Shown in pieces: positions 1-12,838 of a DNA stretch of 64,000 nucleotides. Source of the stretch: Caprella mutica (Eukaryota > Arthropoda > Malacostraca > Amphipoda > Caprellidae); contig CANNZV010000937.1 of NCBI GenBank assembly GCA_947561585.1, positions 1 to 64,000 on the forward strand. The letters are read 5' to 3'. The notes under the pieces are model-generated. The model did no database searches. It was given only the letters and a program-made list of their open reading frames with translations, and was not told the origin of the DNA. The position numbers and the translations under genes are program-made. Every line of letters begins with the position of its first letter. The first letter of the stretch is position 1.

Positions 1-480
1 CTAATATTAAAAATTGCAACTAATGTTATAAACGAATGCTAAGTCAATTAAAAAAGTTCAGAATGTCCTTTTTAATAAGAATTACTTCAATGAATTGTAA
101 TGGTGGACTGAATCGGATACAGAGGGAAGGTTCGGACGCTGTCCGAACCAACCTAAACTGAAGTTTCCGAACCATCCCAAATGACACTTCTAAAATAAAA
201 ACATCACCATTTTTCTAATTTCATTTGTAATATTTTTTTTAACATACCAAACATAACATGAAATATTGATATAATTCATATCTTTGAGATTGAGAATCAG
301 TTTAGTATTCATATAGTCCACACACGATCCAATTAAATCACGAGAAATTACATCAATATTGAAGAAAACAGTAAATTATACCTCGGGGGTGACACACTGC
401 ATCTCCGCACTGGATCTTTCAAATATCTGACGGGTAACACCTCGCACACATTCAGTTGCCATAAGAGGTAGTTCCAACAA
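1..480. other. AT-rich intergenic DNA, no gene seen
   Basis: No splice-consistent coding exon, RNA gene or clear repeat is visible before the inverted-repeat element that starts near 485. Confidence 0.5.
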
Positions 481-484
481 TTAT

Positions 485-1965
485 AAACATGTTTAAACGA
501 GTTGTCCGAATGCTCCCGGTTCTCCCCTATATACTAGGATATATTTGTTGTCATTCTTCTTTTTAGATTTTCAAATATGAAGTGAAGGAAAATTTGAAAA
601 ACTGAATTGCAGCATATTTTTTCTTGTAAGAACAAACATGTGGGACCGTCCAATAACTGGGAACTTACCCTGAAACTCATTGCTTTACTCAAAAATAATT
701 ATGAACTATTGTTACACTCCATTCAATCTAATAATTTCCTTAGTTAATTATTTGGAATATATATAGAAACCTCTCGGTCCAATTGCCTAATAACAATTTA
801 AAAAATAACCTTTAAAAGGTCTGGTCTGATTCTCTGAGGACACTTTACCTAATTTAGACACCTGGCAAATACATTTCAAATTACATGCAAAGCTTCCGAG
901 AAATGAGTGCAATGTCATGCTGTATCCTAGATACAGGTGGTATCCTAGACACAGGTGGTATCCTAGATACAAGTGGTATCCTAGATACAGGTGGTATCCT
1001 AGATACAAGTGGTATCCTAGATACAGGTGGTATCCTAGATACAGGTGGTATCCTAGATACAGGTGGTATCCTAGATGCAGGTGGTATCCTAGATACAGGT
1101 GGTATCCTAGATACAGGTGGTATCCTAGATACAAGTGGTATCCTAGATACAGGTGGTATCCTAAGTACAGGTAATATCCTAGATACAGTTGGTATCCCAG
1201 ATACCATCAACATCGTAAACAACAAACATTCTTCCCTCATTTCAAATTATATGGGCTGTTGAGAAAAATTAAATTAATTAATTACAACTGGTCTTAGATA
1301 AACTTGCTACATTTTGAAAATTGAAATTATATTTTATTGATTATATCAGAGGCGTTTGCTCAATTTAAAATATTGGGGTTGCCTACTTTTATTTAATAAT
1401 TTATATCGTATTTTTTCATTGGGAATGTAACATAAAAAAGTTTATTAATTGTTTATACCAATTATGGGATCACTAACTTAGTATATTTTTCTTTATTTTT
1501 AAATTCTATATTCATTACAAATTGACAATCCGCGTCTGTACGTTATAATCATGTTAAATTACAGATAATAATATATTCATTATATCTTTACTCTTATTTT
1601 CTATGCTGTTATATGAACTTCCTTAATTTGCTCTTTATCAATTAAATCCTAATTATAAAATATTAGAAAGAAAAGTTTAACAGTTTTTATTTCTTCAATT
1701 TTCTCTTCACTTCATTATTTCAAAATCTAAGAAGAAGAACGACAACAAATTTATCTAAGTATATAACATATTTCTTCTACAGTTACCCATCAAAGGCTTA
1801 GAGTGTTCAGTACTAACTAGTTACATGTGTTCTCTGAAATGAATTGCTTAAGTTGAAAGATATAATGTTACATCTTCATATATTTTTGTAGCCCTTCCAT
1901 TGGATCAGATCATAGCTATTGAACAGAAAAAATATTATTATTACTAATGGAATGAACATTGATTT
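485..1965. mobile_element. Composite inverted-repeat element, copy 1, with minisatellite core
   Basis: The two ends carry related sequence in opposite orientation. The left arm (about 530-670) reads toward a MITE-like end ending in aacttaccctg. The right arm (about 1680-1965) contains TACCCATCAAAGGCTTAGAG and the segment around CTTCCATTGGATCA. Both arms recur at 7985-9600, 15520-17160 and 34180-34745. The segment 795-890 (CTTTAAAAGGTCTGGTCTGA onward) flanks the central minisatellite and is present in inverted pairs in the 15.5-kb copy. No coding capacity is seen, so this is a non-autonomous element; superfamily unknown. Confidence 0.6.
918..1201. repeat. 18-bp minisatellite, about 15 copies
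   Basis: The unit is close to GGTATCCTAGATACAGGT, with point variants such as ACAAGT for ACAGGT. Because 18 is a multiple of 3, several frames stay open and give repetitive ORFs on both strands; I treat these as artefacts. The same unit, reverse-complemented, forms 16250-16580. Confidence 0.95.
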
Positions 1966-2390
1966 TAATTTCCTTTATTTACTGAAAATTGATAAACTGA
2001 TTAATAATTACATTAGGTAGCCAAACTATTTGGCACATTGGTTTTTCTTTTATTTCTCATAAAATATGAAGTCAAATTAATGAAATTCGCACTTGATCTG
2101 TGATTATTATTATTTATTACAGGCATTATTTATCTAAAAAAAGAAAGTCAAATGTAAAATTACTTTGTTGATAATTATTTATTAACAATAACTAAATTAA
2201 TCATATGCAAAAACATTAGACACTGTCAAATTTCATGCATAAACAGTCATTTCTTCTTAATATCTTGCCATATTGACATGCTGTGTTATTTCAACCAATC
2301 AGAAGATAGCACAATACTTATGGCTGTATACAACTATACATGTCATATTATAACCCTTTTGTGTTATGGGCCTCCTTCTAGGAAATCTGA

Positions 2391-3310
2391 ATAAATTTAT
2401 AAACTGAAGAGCAAGTGAAACAACGTAAAGAGTAATCATCTTTCTATTTTTCTTAAGAGCTTTTGAATAATAAAATATTCATCCTTAGTATCCTAATTTC
2501 TAAAATAATTAAAAAATAATAAGTTATTAACCCAAAATAGTTAAATTAAAAGAACTCGCTTGTTCATTGAGCGATGGTGACTGCTTATGAATGTATATAG
2601 ATTCCAAAATACAAATATCAAACTGGTTTGTAGTTTGCCAAAAAAATTTGCCTTGCTCTCGAAGGTCCTCTCCACTCTAAATTAAAAAAAAATCTGGAAT
2701 TGCTTTGAATATGTAGAACTAAAGCTATATAATATATAACAGTAACCAGAATTTAAATCGATCAAGTATTCTGTCACAATTAATTATATAAAAAATATTC
2801 ACATTTCGCTTTTTTTCATTCTGAGATTCATAAGAAGATAAAGGCCCCATAATTGAGTAGGTATGTTCGTTTGTATATACATAGTACATACTTATTCAAA
2901 TGCAGTGTTTAAAATGAACAGTTCTCTAGATAGTAAAAATGTTATGATATATGAAAACTATCAGTAAGAAATACTTAATTAGGTACTTGGATTAGTTATA
3001 CTGATCCATTATCTTGGAATCAGCTTTGTTATTGTTTTGAATTTGTCGGATCTAGTTAGCCTATCGCACATGGGGCTTTTTCTTTGCTTGAAATTCAGAG
3101 GTGTAGTAGAAAGAACGGAAAAAAAATTAAAATACATATTACAATAAAATTATAGAACCAAATTTGAAATGGTTTGCAGTTTTATAATCAGTAACCTTAG
3201 TTCTAATGAATAGAGAAATAAAAAAAATAGAGTGGAGGGGACCTTTAAGAAAAATAGAAGGATGATTACTTTTTACGTTGTTTCACTTGCTCTTCAGTTT
3301 ATAAATATAT
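2391..3310. mobile_element. Inverted-repeat element with about 68-bp ends
   Basis: The sequence at 2391-2458 matches the reverse complement of 3243-3310 at about 66 of 70 positions (shared core AAACTGAAGAGCAAGTGAAA). Interior pieces near 3090-3240 are related to 43890-44090, so the family is dispersed. There is no transposase-like reading frame, so it is non-autonomous. The superfamily is not recognised. Confidence 0.6.
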
Positions 3311-4403
3311 TATAACACTATGATACATGGTTGAAGCTGCTTCTTTTAAATACTGTTTTTAAATGGCTAAAACAAAAGAATTGTCAAAAGATTTGTGCTA
3401 AGAAATCATAGCTGGGTATAGAGATGGAGAAGGGTACAGGAAAACAGTTTCATAATTACATTTTGTGGTTGGTTTACAAAGGTGACACATCCATAGCTGT
3501 GAATGTTGTTTACGAAATTGAATCCCTTAAAATCAAGGCGTTATTGATAAATTCCCAATGTTTATACAAATAACTAACTAATCAGAGCCTTATATGATCT
3601 CTGATTTCTTTAACCTTGGTAGAGTAGATAGGCATCGATGAGCAATTATTAGGAAACTATTCGGTCAATCATCAGGTTATCAAACTCTTTAAAACCTGTT
3701 GGTTCTTCTTTGCTATGAAGTGCAGCTTCCATTGCCGCGGGTGACCCCTTATATACCAACTAATGTGACTGGTTTGCTCTCATTGCTCTCTTAACGGTAA
3801 CAGAGGTGAGTGTTCTGCAATCAGCTACAGATCTATTTCACAAATCTTTGGAGGTTATGAAATCTTCTACATTTATCCGTTTGTTGGAAAGTTAACTCTG
3901 ATTATAATAAAATACTTCGATGTAATTTATTTCGAATAATACACTTTTTATAGTTAAGATAATTCTTGTAGCGCTGACTTCACAATAAATTTTGCTGAAT
4001 AAGGTAAATATTAGAAATTGAACGAAAATAATAATTTGAGGTAGTCATGTTTTGATAAGAGGTGTCATTTTTTCATTTGAATGCAATTTTTATATATGCA
4101 GCTCTTTTCACCAATGTTCATATTTTAATAACTAAAATATTTAGTTAGATTAGTGTGTAACGAAGTAGGTTCTAATTCTCTGGTTTTGTAGTTAAATTAA
4201 CACGAAATAGAGGAATTAAGATTTCATTCAAATGATTTTCTCAGAACATTAGAGGTCGAAGAGATTTAGCTTAATTTTTACAATTAGAATTACTCCACTT
4301 CTTGGAATGATTGTAGAAGTCGTTAATGCAGTACTGGTAAATATACAACACGTTAATTTTTCAATGGTTTATCATATATTACTTTCAGGTAACTAGATAG
4401 ATT

Positions 4404-5819
4404 ATGTGGGCATTATTTGTGGTAGCAGTTGGCGCTGCAGTCGCTCATGGAACGCAACCAAGTGAGTAGCTTTACTGCATCAATGCGCACTGAAATATTA
4501 TCTAGAAACTATACTGAAAATAGAGAAGTTAGGAGACACTGTAGATGATTAAATTTACAGAAACTGTTAACGATGAGGCCTCAAATTTATTTATTTAAAT
4601 AATGTATGGTTCATATTTTTCCATATTATTTTATATAACCAATTTCATAATCCTAAATATATCTATAACATTTAGAATTATTGCAAAAGATTTAGCCGGT
4701 AAATAGATTGAATACTTCTAAAGATGATGTAATAAATATAGCAAAAGGAGTAAGTATGAATCTTATTTCCATTCCTGTAGGATTTGAATTCCCTGGAGGA
4801 TTCGTTCCCTTAGGAAGTGGATATCCTCAATATGGACGGGGTGAAGTTGGAGGAAGTATTCCAGCAAATGTCGCAGTTGCAGGCACAGTTCCAGTAAGAA
4901 ACAACACGAATTATGTATATGTAATCTCAGGTGCACTGAGATCTAAAATTTCAAATTATTTCAGGCCTGCTCAAAGAAATTAGTTCAAGATTCGGTGTAC
5001 TGCAACATGTACCATTCATGTCCAGATGACAAAAAACGTTACCGTTGCTCAGAAGAATCTGCCTTCAACGAGGCAACACAACGATGTGACTTTAAACACA
5101 GAGGTAAAAATATAGTGAATGTAATTTTAATATTATTTTGAAGGAACAATTTGTATTAATGACATATTTTATTTTTCAGAAATTCTCTGTCTTTACAAAA
5201 AATTCAAACAAGAAAACTCCTTCAAGGTGCCAAACTCGATTATTCTCAGCATCCGCTCTGACGATGTTATTCAAGAAAATTCTGCTGTAAGTTATGTTTT
5301 ATGTGTTAAATTCACAGTCAAAGGTTTGTAGAAGAGTTTCATACTCCCAATTTTCTTTGACAGACTTGCAGCAAACTGTTTGTTCAAGATGAGGGTTACT
5401 GCAACATGTACCGCCGTTGTCCTGATGATGGCAAGAACTACTTGTGTCTTCATGGTACTGTGTTCATAGAGGACCAGCAGAAATGTGACTACGACAACAA
5501 AAGTTAGTTCTCCTCAATTTTACATCTACCTCTTTTTTCATTGTTAAAGTTATTATTATGCATTCAAATAAAGGCAGTATATGATCTCGATATTCTAATA
5601 TATTGTTAAATCTTTTCCTCAGATTTGTACTGTTCTGGCAAACAGATGAAGTTCGACTTTCTGTATCAAACATCAAACTCTGTGAGACTAGGAGGTTCTC
5701 ATCCCAATTTCAGAGGACTTCAACCATTTATCCAACCGCTGACTACCTTCCATCAACAAAAACCTTTCGCATTCAGTCGACCACAGCAACAACCTTTTAC
5801 TTTCAATCGCCAGAATTAG
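4404..5819 (+). CDS. Secreted protein with two peritrophin-type chitin-binding domains
   Basis: Six exons join in phase: 4404-4461, 4781-4893, 4965-5103, 5180-5286, 5364-5502 and 5623-5819. They encode 250 residues ending at a TAG. All introns are GT-AG. Residues 1-16 (MWALFVVAVGAAVAHG) look like a signal peptide. Two domains follow, with cysteines at 59, 70, 76, 85, 98, 107 and at 141, 152, 158, 167, 180, 189. Both have the spacing CX10CX5CX8CX12CX8C, like chitin-binding type 2 (CBM14/peritrophin-A) domains but with a shorter first loop. Exons 3 and 5 are both 139 nt in the same phase, which indicates an internal duplication. The tail is rich in Gln, Pro and Phe. It probably binds chitin in cuticle, trachea or the gut lining. 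Exon 2 (Gly/Pro-rich linker) is the least certain exon; it is required by phase. Confidence 0.88.
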
Positions 5820-6093
5820 GTATTAACCACTCGAACGGAATTAACGAGTACGGCAGGTTTTCTACGTTTTTCATAGGTACCATTTGTGATAACAAGATTG
5901 AATTTTAAGAGAGAGAATTTAAGTAAATCCCTACTTGTTGTTTTGCGTTGTCATTCAATCCGATTATTAAAACTAAAAATACCAAGCAGTCAATTTGATT
6001 GCATTTTATATTTCAAAGAATTGTAGGTATCTCACAAATTATTGTTCGTGGAGACTTGAAATTTATTGAATTAAAAATATGATTTATAATTTT

Positions 6094-6099
6094 AATAAA
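6094..6099 (+). terminator. Candidate polyadenylation signal of the chitin-binding gene
   Basis: A canonical AATAAA lies about 275 nt after the stop codon. The DNA is AT-rich, so a chance match is possible. Confidence 0.35.
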
Positions 6100-6680
6100 A
6101 AATATTTTATTCGTCTGCTAAGTATTTTTTTATTTATTGATTATAATTAGAGATAATAAATTTAACAATCATCACTTAATATCTTTGATTAGGATCATGG
6201 ATAGTGGATACCAATCGATATAGAAATCAAATAACTAAAATTTCATTTTATTTCCACACACGTTCGAAAATGTGGCTCTGTCCGAAAACTTTGAGCTTCC
6301 TCTACTGCCTACATTTGGAAAAAATTTTGTTTTCAATATTTTCCAAAATGTTTTAACATTAGGGTAAAGATTCAATTACCAGATGTTACATGGTATTGAA
6401 TAGAAATAACATAATAAAAAAACATAACCTTCCACAATTTTGCGAATATAATAAATTTTTTCGATCATAAAAGAAAAGACTAAATAATTTAACTTTTTAA
6501 CTCCATATTTTAATTCTCATGTACAATTTTCTAATATGATTGAAAATTTCCGGTGATTGGGGTAATTTTTCTATAAGGTAAATAAATTTAATACAAATTT
6601 GAATGTATATTTATAATGTTTGGGGTTGATATAATTTGTAGTTTTTAATTCATTTCAAATTTTAAAAAATCGTTCATCAT
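6100..6680. other. AT-rich intergenic DNA
   Basis: No gene is seen. Low-complexity AT sequence lies between the chitin-binding gene and the first tandem repeats. Confidence 0.5.
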
Positions 6681-6689
6681 GGAACGAAA

Positions 6690-6778
6690 AAATCTGGTAA
6701 CGAAACGTCCTAGCAACGAAACGTCCGTTAACGAAACGTCCTAGTAATGAAACGTCCTAGTAACTAAACGTCCTAGCA
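6690..6778. repeat. Short tandem repeat ACGAAACGTCCTAGTA, five copies
   Basis: Five imperfect units of about 16-18 bp. This style, a short GC-richer unit repeated in a TA-rich background, matches the tandem ends of the two MULE-like elements in this window. It may be one orphan end of such an element; no partner end was found. Confidence 0.7.
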
Positions 6779-6909
6779 CCATCTGTGACATGGTTCATGG
6801 ATGCAGTAAAGCTACTCCGTGAATATGACGAAAAGTGACACCAACACCGGTGACTGAAATCACTGATGTAAGAGGAAAATGAAGAGGTGATAGCAAATGA
6901 CTAACTGTT

Positions 6910-7660
6910 TTACCAGTCAGTGCACTAGTGTAGACTGTAGAGGTTTACTAGTCAGTGTACTAGAGTAGACTGTAGAGGTTTACTAGTCAGTGTACTAGGG
7001 TAGACTGTAGAGGTTTACTAGTCAGTGTACTAGTGTAGACTGTAGAGGTTTACTAGTCAGTGTACTAGGGTAGACTGTAGAGGTTTACTAGTCAGTGTAA
7101 TAGGGTAGACTGTAGAAGTTCACTAGTCTTTGCACTAGTGTAGACTGTAGAGGTTCACTAGTCAGTGCACTAGTATAGACTGCAGAGGTTCACTAGTTAG
7201 TGCACTAGTATAGACTGTAGAGGTTCACTAGTCAGTGTACTAGTGTAGACTGTAGAGGTTTACTAGTCAGTGTACTAGTGTAGACTGTAGAGGTTTACTA
7301 GTCAGGGTACTAGGGTAGACTATAGAAGTTCACTAGTCTTTACACTAGTGTAGACTGTAGAGGTTCACTAGTCAGTGCACTAGTATAGACTGTAGAGGTT
7401 CACTAGTCAGTGTACTAGTGTAGACTATAGAGGTTCACTAGTCTGTATACTAGTGTAGACTGTCACTAGTCTGTGTACTAGTGTAGACTGTAGAGGTTCA
7501 CTAGTCAATGCACTAGTATAGACTGTAGAGGTTCACTAGTCAGTGCACTAGTGTAGACTGTAGAGGTTCACTAGTCAGTGCACTAGTATAGACTGTAGTG
7601 GTTCACTAGTCAGTGCACTAGTGTAGACTGCAGAGGTTCACTAGTCAGTGTACTAGTGTA
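6910..7660. repeat. 35-bp minisatellite, about 21 copies
   Basis: Each unit contains TAGACTGTAGAGG followed by CACTAGTCAGTGCACTAGTG or variants. The second part is a near-palindrome with ACTAGT at both ends. One unit near 7450-7470 is shortened. No open frame of interest. Confidence 0.95.
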
Positions 7661-7984
7661 TCCATATCTTTAATTTAATTCTAAAATATATTGAGATATT
7701 AACTAATTTTCCACTAATTATTGATAAATGTGGTTATTTCATTATATCAATTTATGTAATTTCAGAGCTTTCACAAAATTAGAAAATTAAATGTTCAATT
7801 AGGGTAAGATCTGAGTTATCGGACAGTTCCATATTTTCGATAATACGACGAAGAAATTAATTAATAATTATTGTTCATTTTATTTATAAAATAATCGCAC
7901 TACTAAAAAATAAGTTCATTTATAACAATGCATAAATAAATACCAATTAATATATTAACTTATCAATGAACATTACAAATTTTC

Positions 7985-9600
7985 ATCAATGTTTATACAA
8001 TAGTTTTAATTGGGATAACATTTTCTCTGTTCAATAACATGCGATTTGATCCAATGGAAGGACCACAAAAATATATAATCAAAGTTTTTTTCAAGAAATT
8101 ATTGAAATAATCCTTACAATTCTTTGCAAAGACACCTGTAACTAATTAGTACTGAACACTCTAAGCCTTTGATGGGTAACTGTAGAAGAAATATATTATA
8201 TACTTAGATAAATTTGTAGTTATTCTACTTCTCAGATTTTGAAATAATGAAGTCAAGGAAAATTTGAATTTTTCTTACATGATGGAAGATGTGGACCCGT
8301 TCGATAACTCGGAACTGACCCTATACAACTCCACGTTTTTATAATGAATTAGTCTTTTAAATTAAGACATGAATAAGAACTATAGTGAAAAAAAAAATTA
8401 TTATAGTTAAATAGAATATAAAGAAACCTCTCTGCCGAATTGCCCAATAACAATTTTTTTTTTTTTTTTTTAAAGGCTCCCTTGGCTGAACACTGTGACT
8501 CTAGCACTTGCCAGTAAGAAGCTCTGCGGAGCAACATCTCACGGCTAAGGTACGGCTGACCCTGCCAGAAGAAGCAAACCTTCTTTGAATAACCTTTGGA
8601 ATGTCTGGTCTGTTTCTCTGGCGACATTTTACCTAATTTAGGGAATCCGGAAAATTATAAATTTTAAATCTATGGATTGCTTACATTTATATGATAATTT
8701 GTATCATATTATAATATTGGAAATAGCATATAAAAAATCTTATAAAAGTTTACATCAATTATGGTCACTTTGATTTACCGTTTCTCTATTTTTAAATCCT
8801 ATTCATTACAAATTGACAATCCGAGTTTCTAAGTTTGAATTATATTAAATTACAGATATTTATATATTCATTATAAATAGAGTCCTATTTTCTATGCTGT
8901 TATTTGAATATTTGTTAAATTTTAATTCAAATTTATTAGAAAGAAAGATTGAACAGTTTGAAATAACAGGATGAGAGAAATTGAAAATTGTACCGTAATT
9001 AAATCTTCTGAATTGTTGGACGGTTTCACATTTTCGATCATGTAAGAAAAACTATATATTAATTAGACTATAATTTAACTCGTTATTTAAATTATTTATG
9101 TCATTAAAAATAAATGAACAATGAGTTGTCACTATGAAAGATTTTAATAATATGATAATTTATTTACAGCATGAATTATTTCTTAATTCAGTAAAACGTA
9201 TCTTCAGAAAAAGTCATTTTTAACATAATTTCAAGGGTGGGTTACAAATTGTCGAACGTTTCCACATTTTCGATAATGTAAGAAATATATGCTGTTTAAT
9301 TGGTTTTTATACCTAATTTTTCTTCACTTCATCACTTCAAAATTTAAGAAGAAGAATGACAACAAATTTATCCAAGTATATAATATATTTCTTCTACAGT
9401 TACCCATCAAAGGCTTAGAGTGTTCAGTACTAATTAGTTACATGTGTTCGTTGAAATGAATTGGTCGGTTCATAAGTTTCAACTGAGAGCAGCTAAATAT
9501 TTTTGTGGTCCTTCCATTGGATCAAATCATATGTTATTGAACAGAGAAAATGTTATCCAATTAAAATTATTGGTATGAACATTGATTACAATAAGTTAAT
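7985..9600. mobile_element. Composite inverted-repeat element, copy 2
   Basis: The left arm (about 7985-8330) and right arm (about 9230-9600) are inverted copies. They share the blocks around CTTTGATGGGTAACTG, GGATCAAATCATATG and the MITE-like end. The centre holds a poly-T run (8453-8471) and a stretch like CTTTGGAATGTCTGGTCTG, where copies 1 and 3 have the 18-bp minisatellite. A short minus-strand ORF at 8349-8627 lies within this repeat and is not regarded as a gene. Confidence 0.7.
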
Positions 9601-9751
9601 ATACTAATTCAGTCTAATTGGTAATTATATATTGCTCTCTATAGCCTTTAGTACGAACAGTACTTGTAGTTCATTCGTTGAGAATTCAATTTATCATTAC
9701 TCTCAAAAGTCAAAATTATGATTTTTCTAAATTTCATTTATTATTATTATT

Positions 9752-9880
9752 ATGACCCGTAGACCTGACCACAAATTATTAGTTTTCTCTTTAGCCTTTC
9801 CTAATAAAAGTGAGACATACGAACGGACAGACAGACGCGACTCTTATTATTCATTGATAGATAGATAGACAATCTCCTAT
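9752..9880 (+). repeat. SINE-like or LINE 3' end fragment, copy 1
   Basis: It contains CGGACAGACAGACGCGACTC followed by TTATTATT and a GATA-rich tail. Related copies lie at 34955-35080 and 63815-63935. No A/B box was confirmed. Confidence 0.45.
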
Positions 9881-11775
9881 AGCTATTAGTACAAATTATT
9901 AGTTTTCTTTATTTGTGTTAAATTATTTATTAAAAACAAAGCAAAGTTACATTTTTTAGTAATTTGAATTATACAATACAAAAAATGATTTCTACCGGAC
10001 TTGAATTACATGGTTGTTTTAATCAAGTTATTGTTTTTAGTATTATTGAAAAGACACAAGAGTTTCTATTCATACCTTAAGTTTGATTTTAAAACATATT
10101 GAGATATTTAGGTGATAATATTGACTATATTCCTCAGGGAGTATTAAACGTGATACAATAACCTCTGGCACTGTGGACATACCCACTGCGTCTACACCTG
10201 AAATAGATATCGGCTAAGTAGGATTGTATCTCTTGCTCTAGCAGAGTTGCTCCTGTTTTATCTACTATCGAGTTTTGGTTCTTGGGAAGGAGTGGAAGAT
10301 TTGGGGCCACAATTTTTGTCTCTGAGAGCTCCCTTTAACGGTTATTGGATAGTTCCAATTCAATTAATCTATTTCATAAGTTGTTTTTATGGTATTTGAA
10401 TAAAGATCATCTATTGAGATTCCATCTTCCTACTCCTTTTACAATATTCTATGAATCCGACATTATATTAAATCAAATTGATATACTAACTGTTCTGTTA
10501 AACAGTATCTAATAATTTTTTTAGCGTTAGAGAGAACTAAATTTTACATCCAATTATCATTAAAACAGATCACAAATTATTCACAATCAAAATTACCTAA
10601 ATGCCTAAGGAAGCGCAGTTCTGCCACGGTTTCAAAACTGGGACCCCCAACCATGCAGTAGACCCCCTCTTTGGTGAATCCCTCCATGCCAAGCTGCACT
10701 GCAGTCTCTTTGGCCACTTTTCGAAAATCTCTGTTTGATTTTACGAATAAATAAGTAAAATAACATGTTAAAGAGAAAGGTACGGTTCCAATACTGAAAA
10801 TAGAAAGGGAACTCTAGGGTATGTTCCGAATTAGTGGATGGTTCCACACTTTCGATCATATAAGAAAAAGTATAAGATTAATTATTAATTAATTATAAAT
10901 TATTCATTATGTATTCCATAATACATATAGGTATTACCTTCTATTAAAATTGGCATCCATGATTACAGCAGGTATTATGGATACCAATCAAAATAATAGT
11001 CATATTTACTTACAATGATTCAAAATGTGGAAGCATCCGATAACTCGGAGCTTACCCCACCCCACCTAACCTTCTATGGCCCCACCATAAATCTCTCTTC
11101 TATTTCAATTTATTTTACCTGTCGTACGCCTGGGCTACAGATAGAGACTTAGGTCCGTCTTTGCTGCCTTCTTCTATGCAGAGGGGGGAATATCCTGCTA
11201 AAGCCTATGAAGCATATACAACAAATTAATTCAATTAGTTGAATAGGATTTAATTGCCATCATTTACATGTTTTCAGCATACCGGCATGTTGATATGATC
11301 CTTGATGAACATGATATCCCCAACATTGTAACTTGCGTTGATTCCCCCAGCTGCATTTGTGACGATGATGCTCTCCACACCCATCAGTTTGAAAACTCGG
11401 ACTGGCATGGCTACCTGAAAATAAGACTGTTACACCCTTTTTCGGACTCTGAATGAATGCTATACTATATACCTTTTACTTAATTATTATGACTTTCAGA
11501 TTAGTGAAAACACCAAATCCTATCAATCCCACCTTCCAAAGGGGGTAACCCTCGTAGAGGTGGAACCTGCCCTGCATGCAAACCACGGGCGTCTTCTCCA
11601 GGAGACCCAGCACTAGTTTGCCAGCATGAAATTTCACTGTTGAGGTTGGGTAGTTGGGTATTTCAGAATATGCCAATTCATCTTTTTCTTTTAGTTGGTC
11701 TGCAAGACCTCCTGCAGAATATGTAGAAGAGAATATTGTTATTAAATCAGTTATTAAATTATTGAATGAAGAAAT

Positions 11776-11918
11776 AGGATTAGTTTCGGGTTATAGGAAG
11801 GTTCCACTTTTCGATTTTGAATTAGAAGAAAAAAAACATAAAAATGAAATAGTTATAGCTATTTCTTGTATGTATGATCGAAAACGTGGAACCGCCCGAT
11901 TACTCCGAATTTACCCTA
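11776..11918. mobile_element. MITE in PNP-A intron 2
   Basis: The ends are inverted: GGTTCCACTTTTCGATTTTG on the left and a reverse-complement match (ATGATCGAAAACGTGGAACC) on the right. The family is the same as at 35746-35926, 37429-37625 and 55366-55513. The ORF at 11654-11992 runs across it and is not a gene. Confidence 0.6.
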
Positions 11919-12293
11919 CCTCATTTGAAGCTAAAAATCTAGTTGAAACTATCCTTTCTGAAGGGGTAAATCAGTACAATCCCATAAAATAATTAAGCCT
12001 AATATCTGTTTTCAAACTGTAAAACGTGAATATAACTAAACTCTTAGGCTACTGATATTCAGAGAAAAGGAAATATGGTGGGGCAATAGAAGATTAGGTA
12101 TGGTGGGGCCATATAAGAATAAGAGGGGACTTTAGAAGAATAAGAGGGTACTTTACTTTATAATCTATGGCCCCACCTTCAACTTACCTAATCCAATGTT
12201 ATAAATTATTAGTTTTTCCATATAATTTGTGTTCCTTTTACTTCATTGATTTACCACCAACTTTGTGAGGCGCTGGTGATAGAATGACTGTTT

Positions 12294-12620
12294 AACTCTT
12301 TTCGTGACGGACAGACCGAATGACACAGCTTTTTTTTATTACAGTAGAGATGGTCCCACCTTCAACCATCCAAACCAGTGCCACAAATGATGGCTATTTT
12401 GAGTCTGTATTTTGAAATATCTTTGATAAAATCTTATATTTTACACCAACTTCTTTAACTCTTTTCGTGACGGACAGACTGACTGACATGGTTTCTTTTA
12501 CATATAACAGTAGATATGCTCTCCTTACACCTACCTAAACCAGTGCCACAAATAATGGCTATTTTGGGTCTGTGTTTTGACTTCTCGAAGATAAAATCTT
12601 TCGTTTTTTGAAGTGCCTCA
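12294..12620. repeat. Tandem duplication, 163-bp offset, containing PNP-A exon 2
   Basis: AACTCTTTTCGTGACGGACA occurs at 12294 and again at 12457, and similarity continues through the exon. The copy at 12535-12629 is an intact 95-nt exon with good splice sites. The copy around 12372-12420 (minus strand, KYRLKIAIICGTGL) has lost its upstream half and its donor, so it is a dead exon. Confidence 0.75.
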
Positions 12621-12838
12621 TTGGTGATACTGTAAAGAAATAAATGATAACAATAAATTTATGATATAGATAATCAATAAGTGTTACTTTATATGTAGGT
12701 TAACAATGAATAGCTTGGACACTCACAGTCTCGGAAAGTGGGTGTTAAGATAAATGATGAAAAGTCAATCAAAAATTTCGAAAAGTCAGATTAGTTCAAG
12801 ACCTCTGTAAACACGCACTTTCTGAGTATGAATGTCCG

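Noticed and set aside
881..1262. Overlapping ORFs on both strands (repeating GYHLYL or DTGGIL)
   Set aside because: Come from the 18-bp minisatellite, where several frames stay open; no splice or homology support. The same applies to 16182-16714.
4708..4983. Single-exon 91-codon ORF
   Set aside because: Runs through both a splice acceptor (4780) and a donor (4894); the spliced model explains it as exon 2 of the chitin-binding gene plus intron.
6910..7660. CRISPR-like array
   Set aside because: No constant repeat alternating with unique spacers; it is a continuous minisatellite in a eukaryotic genome.
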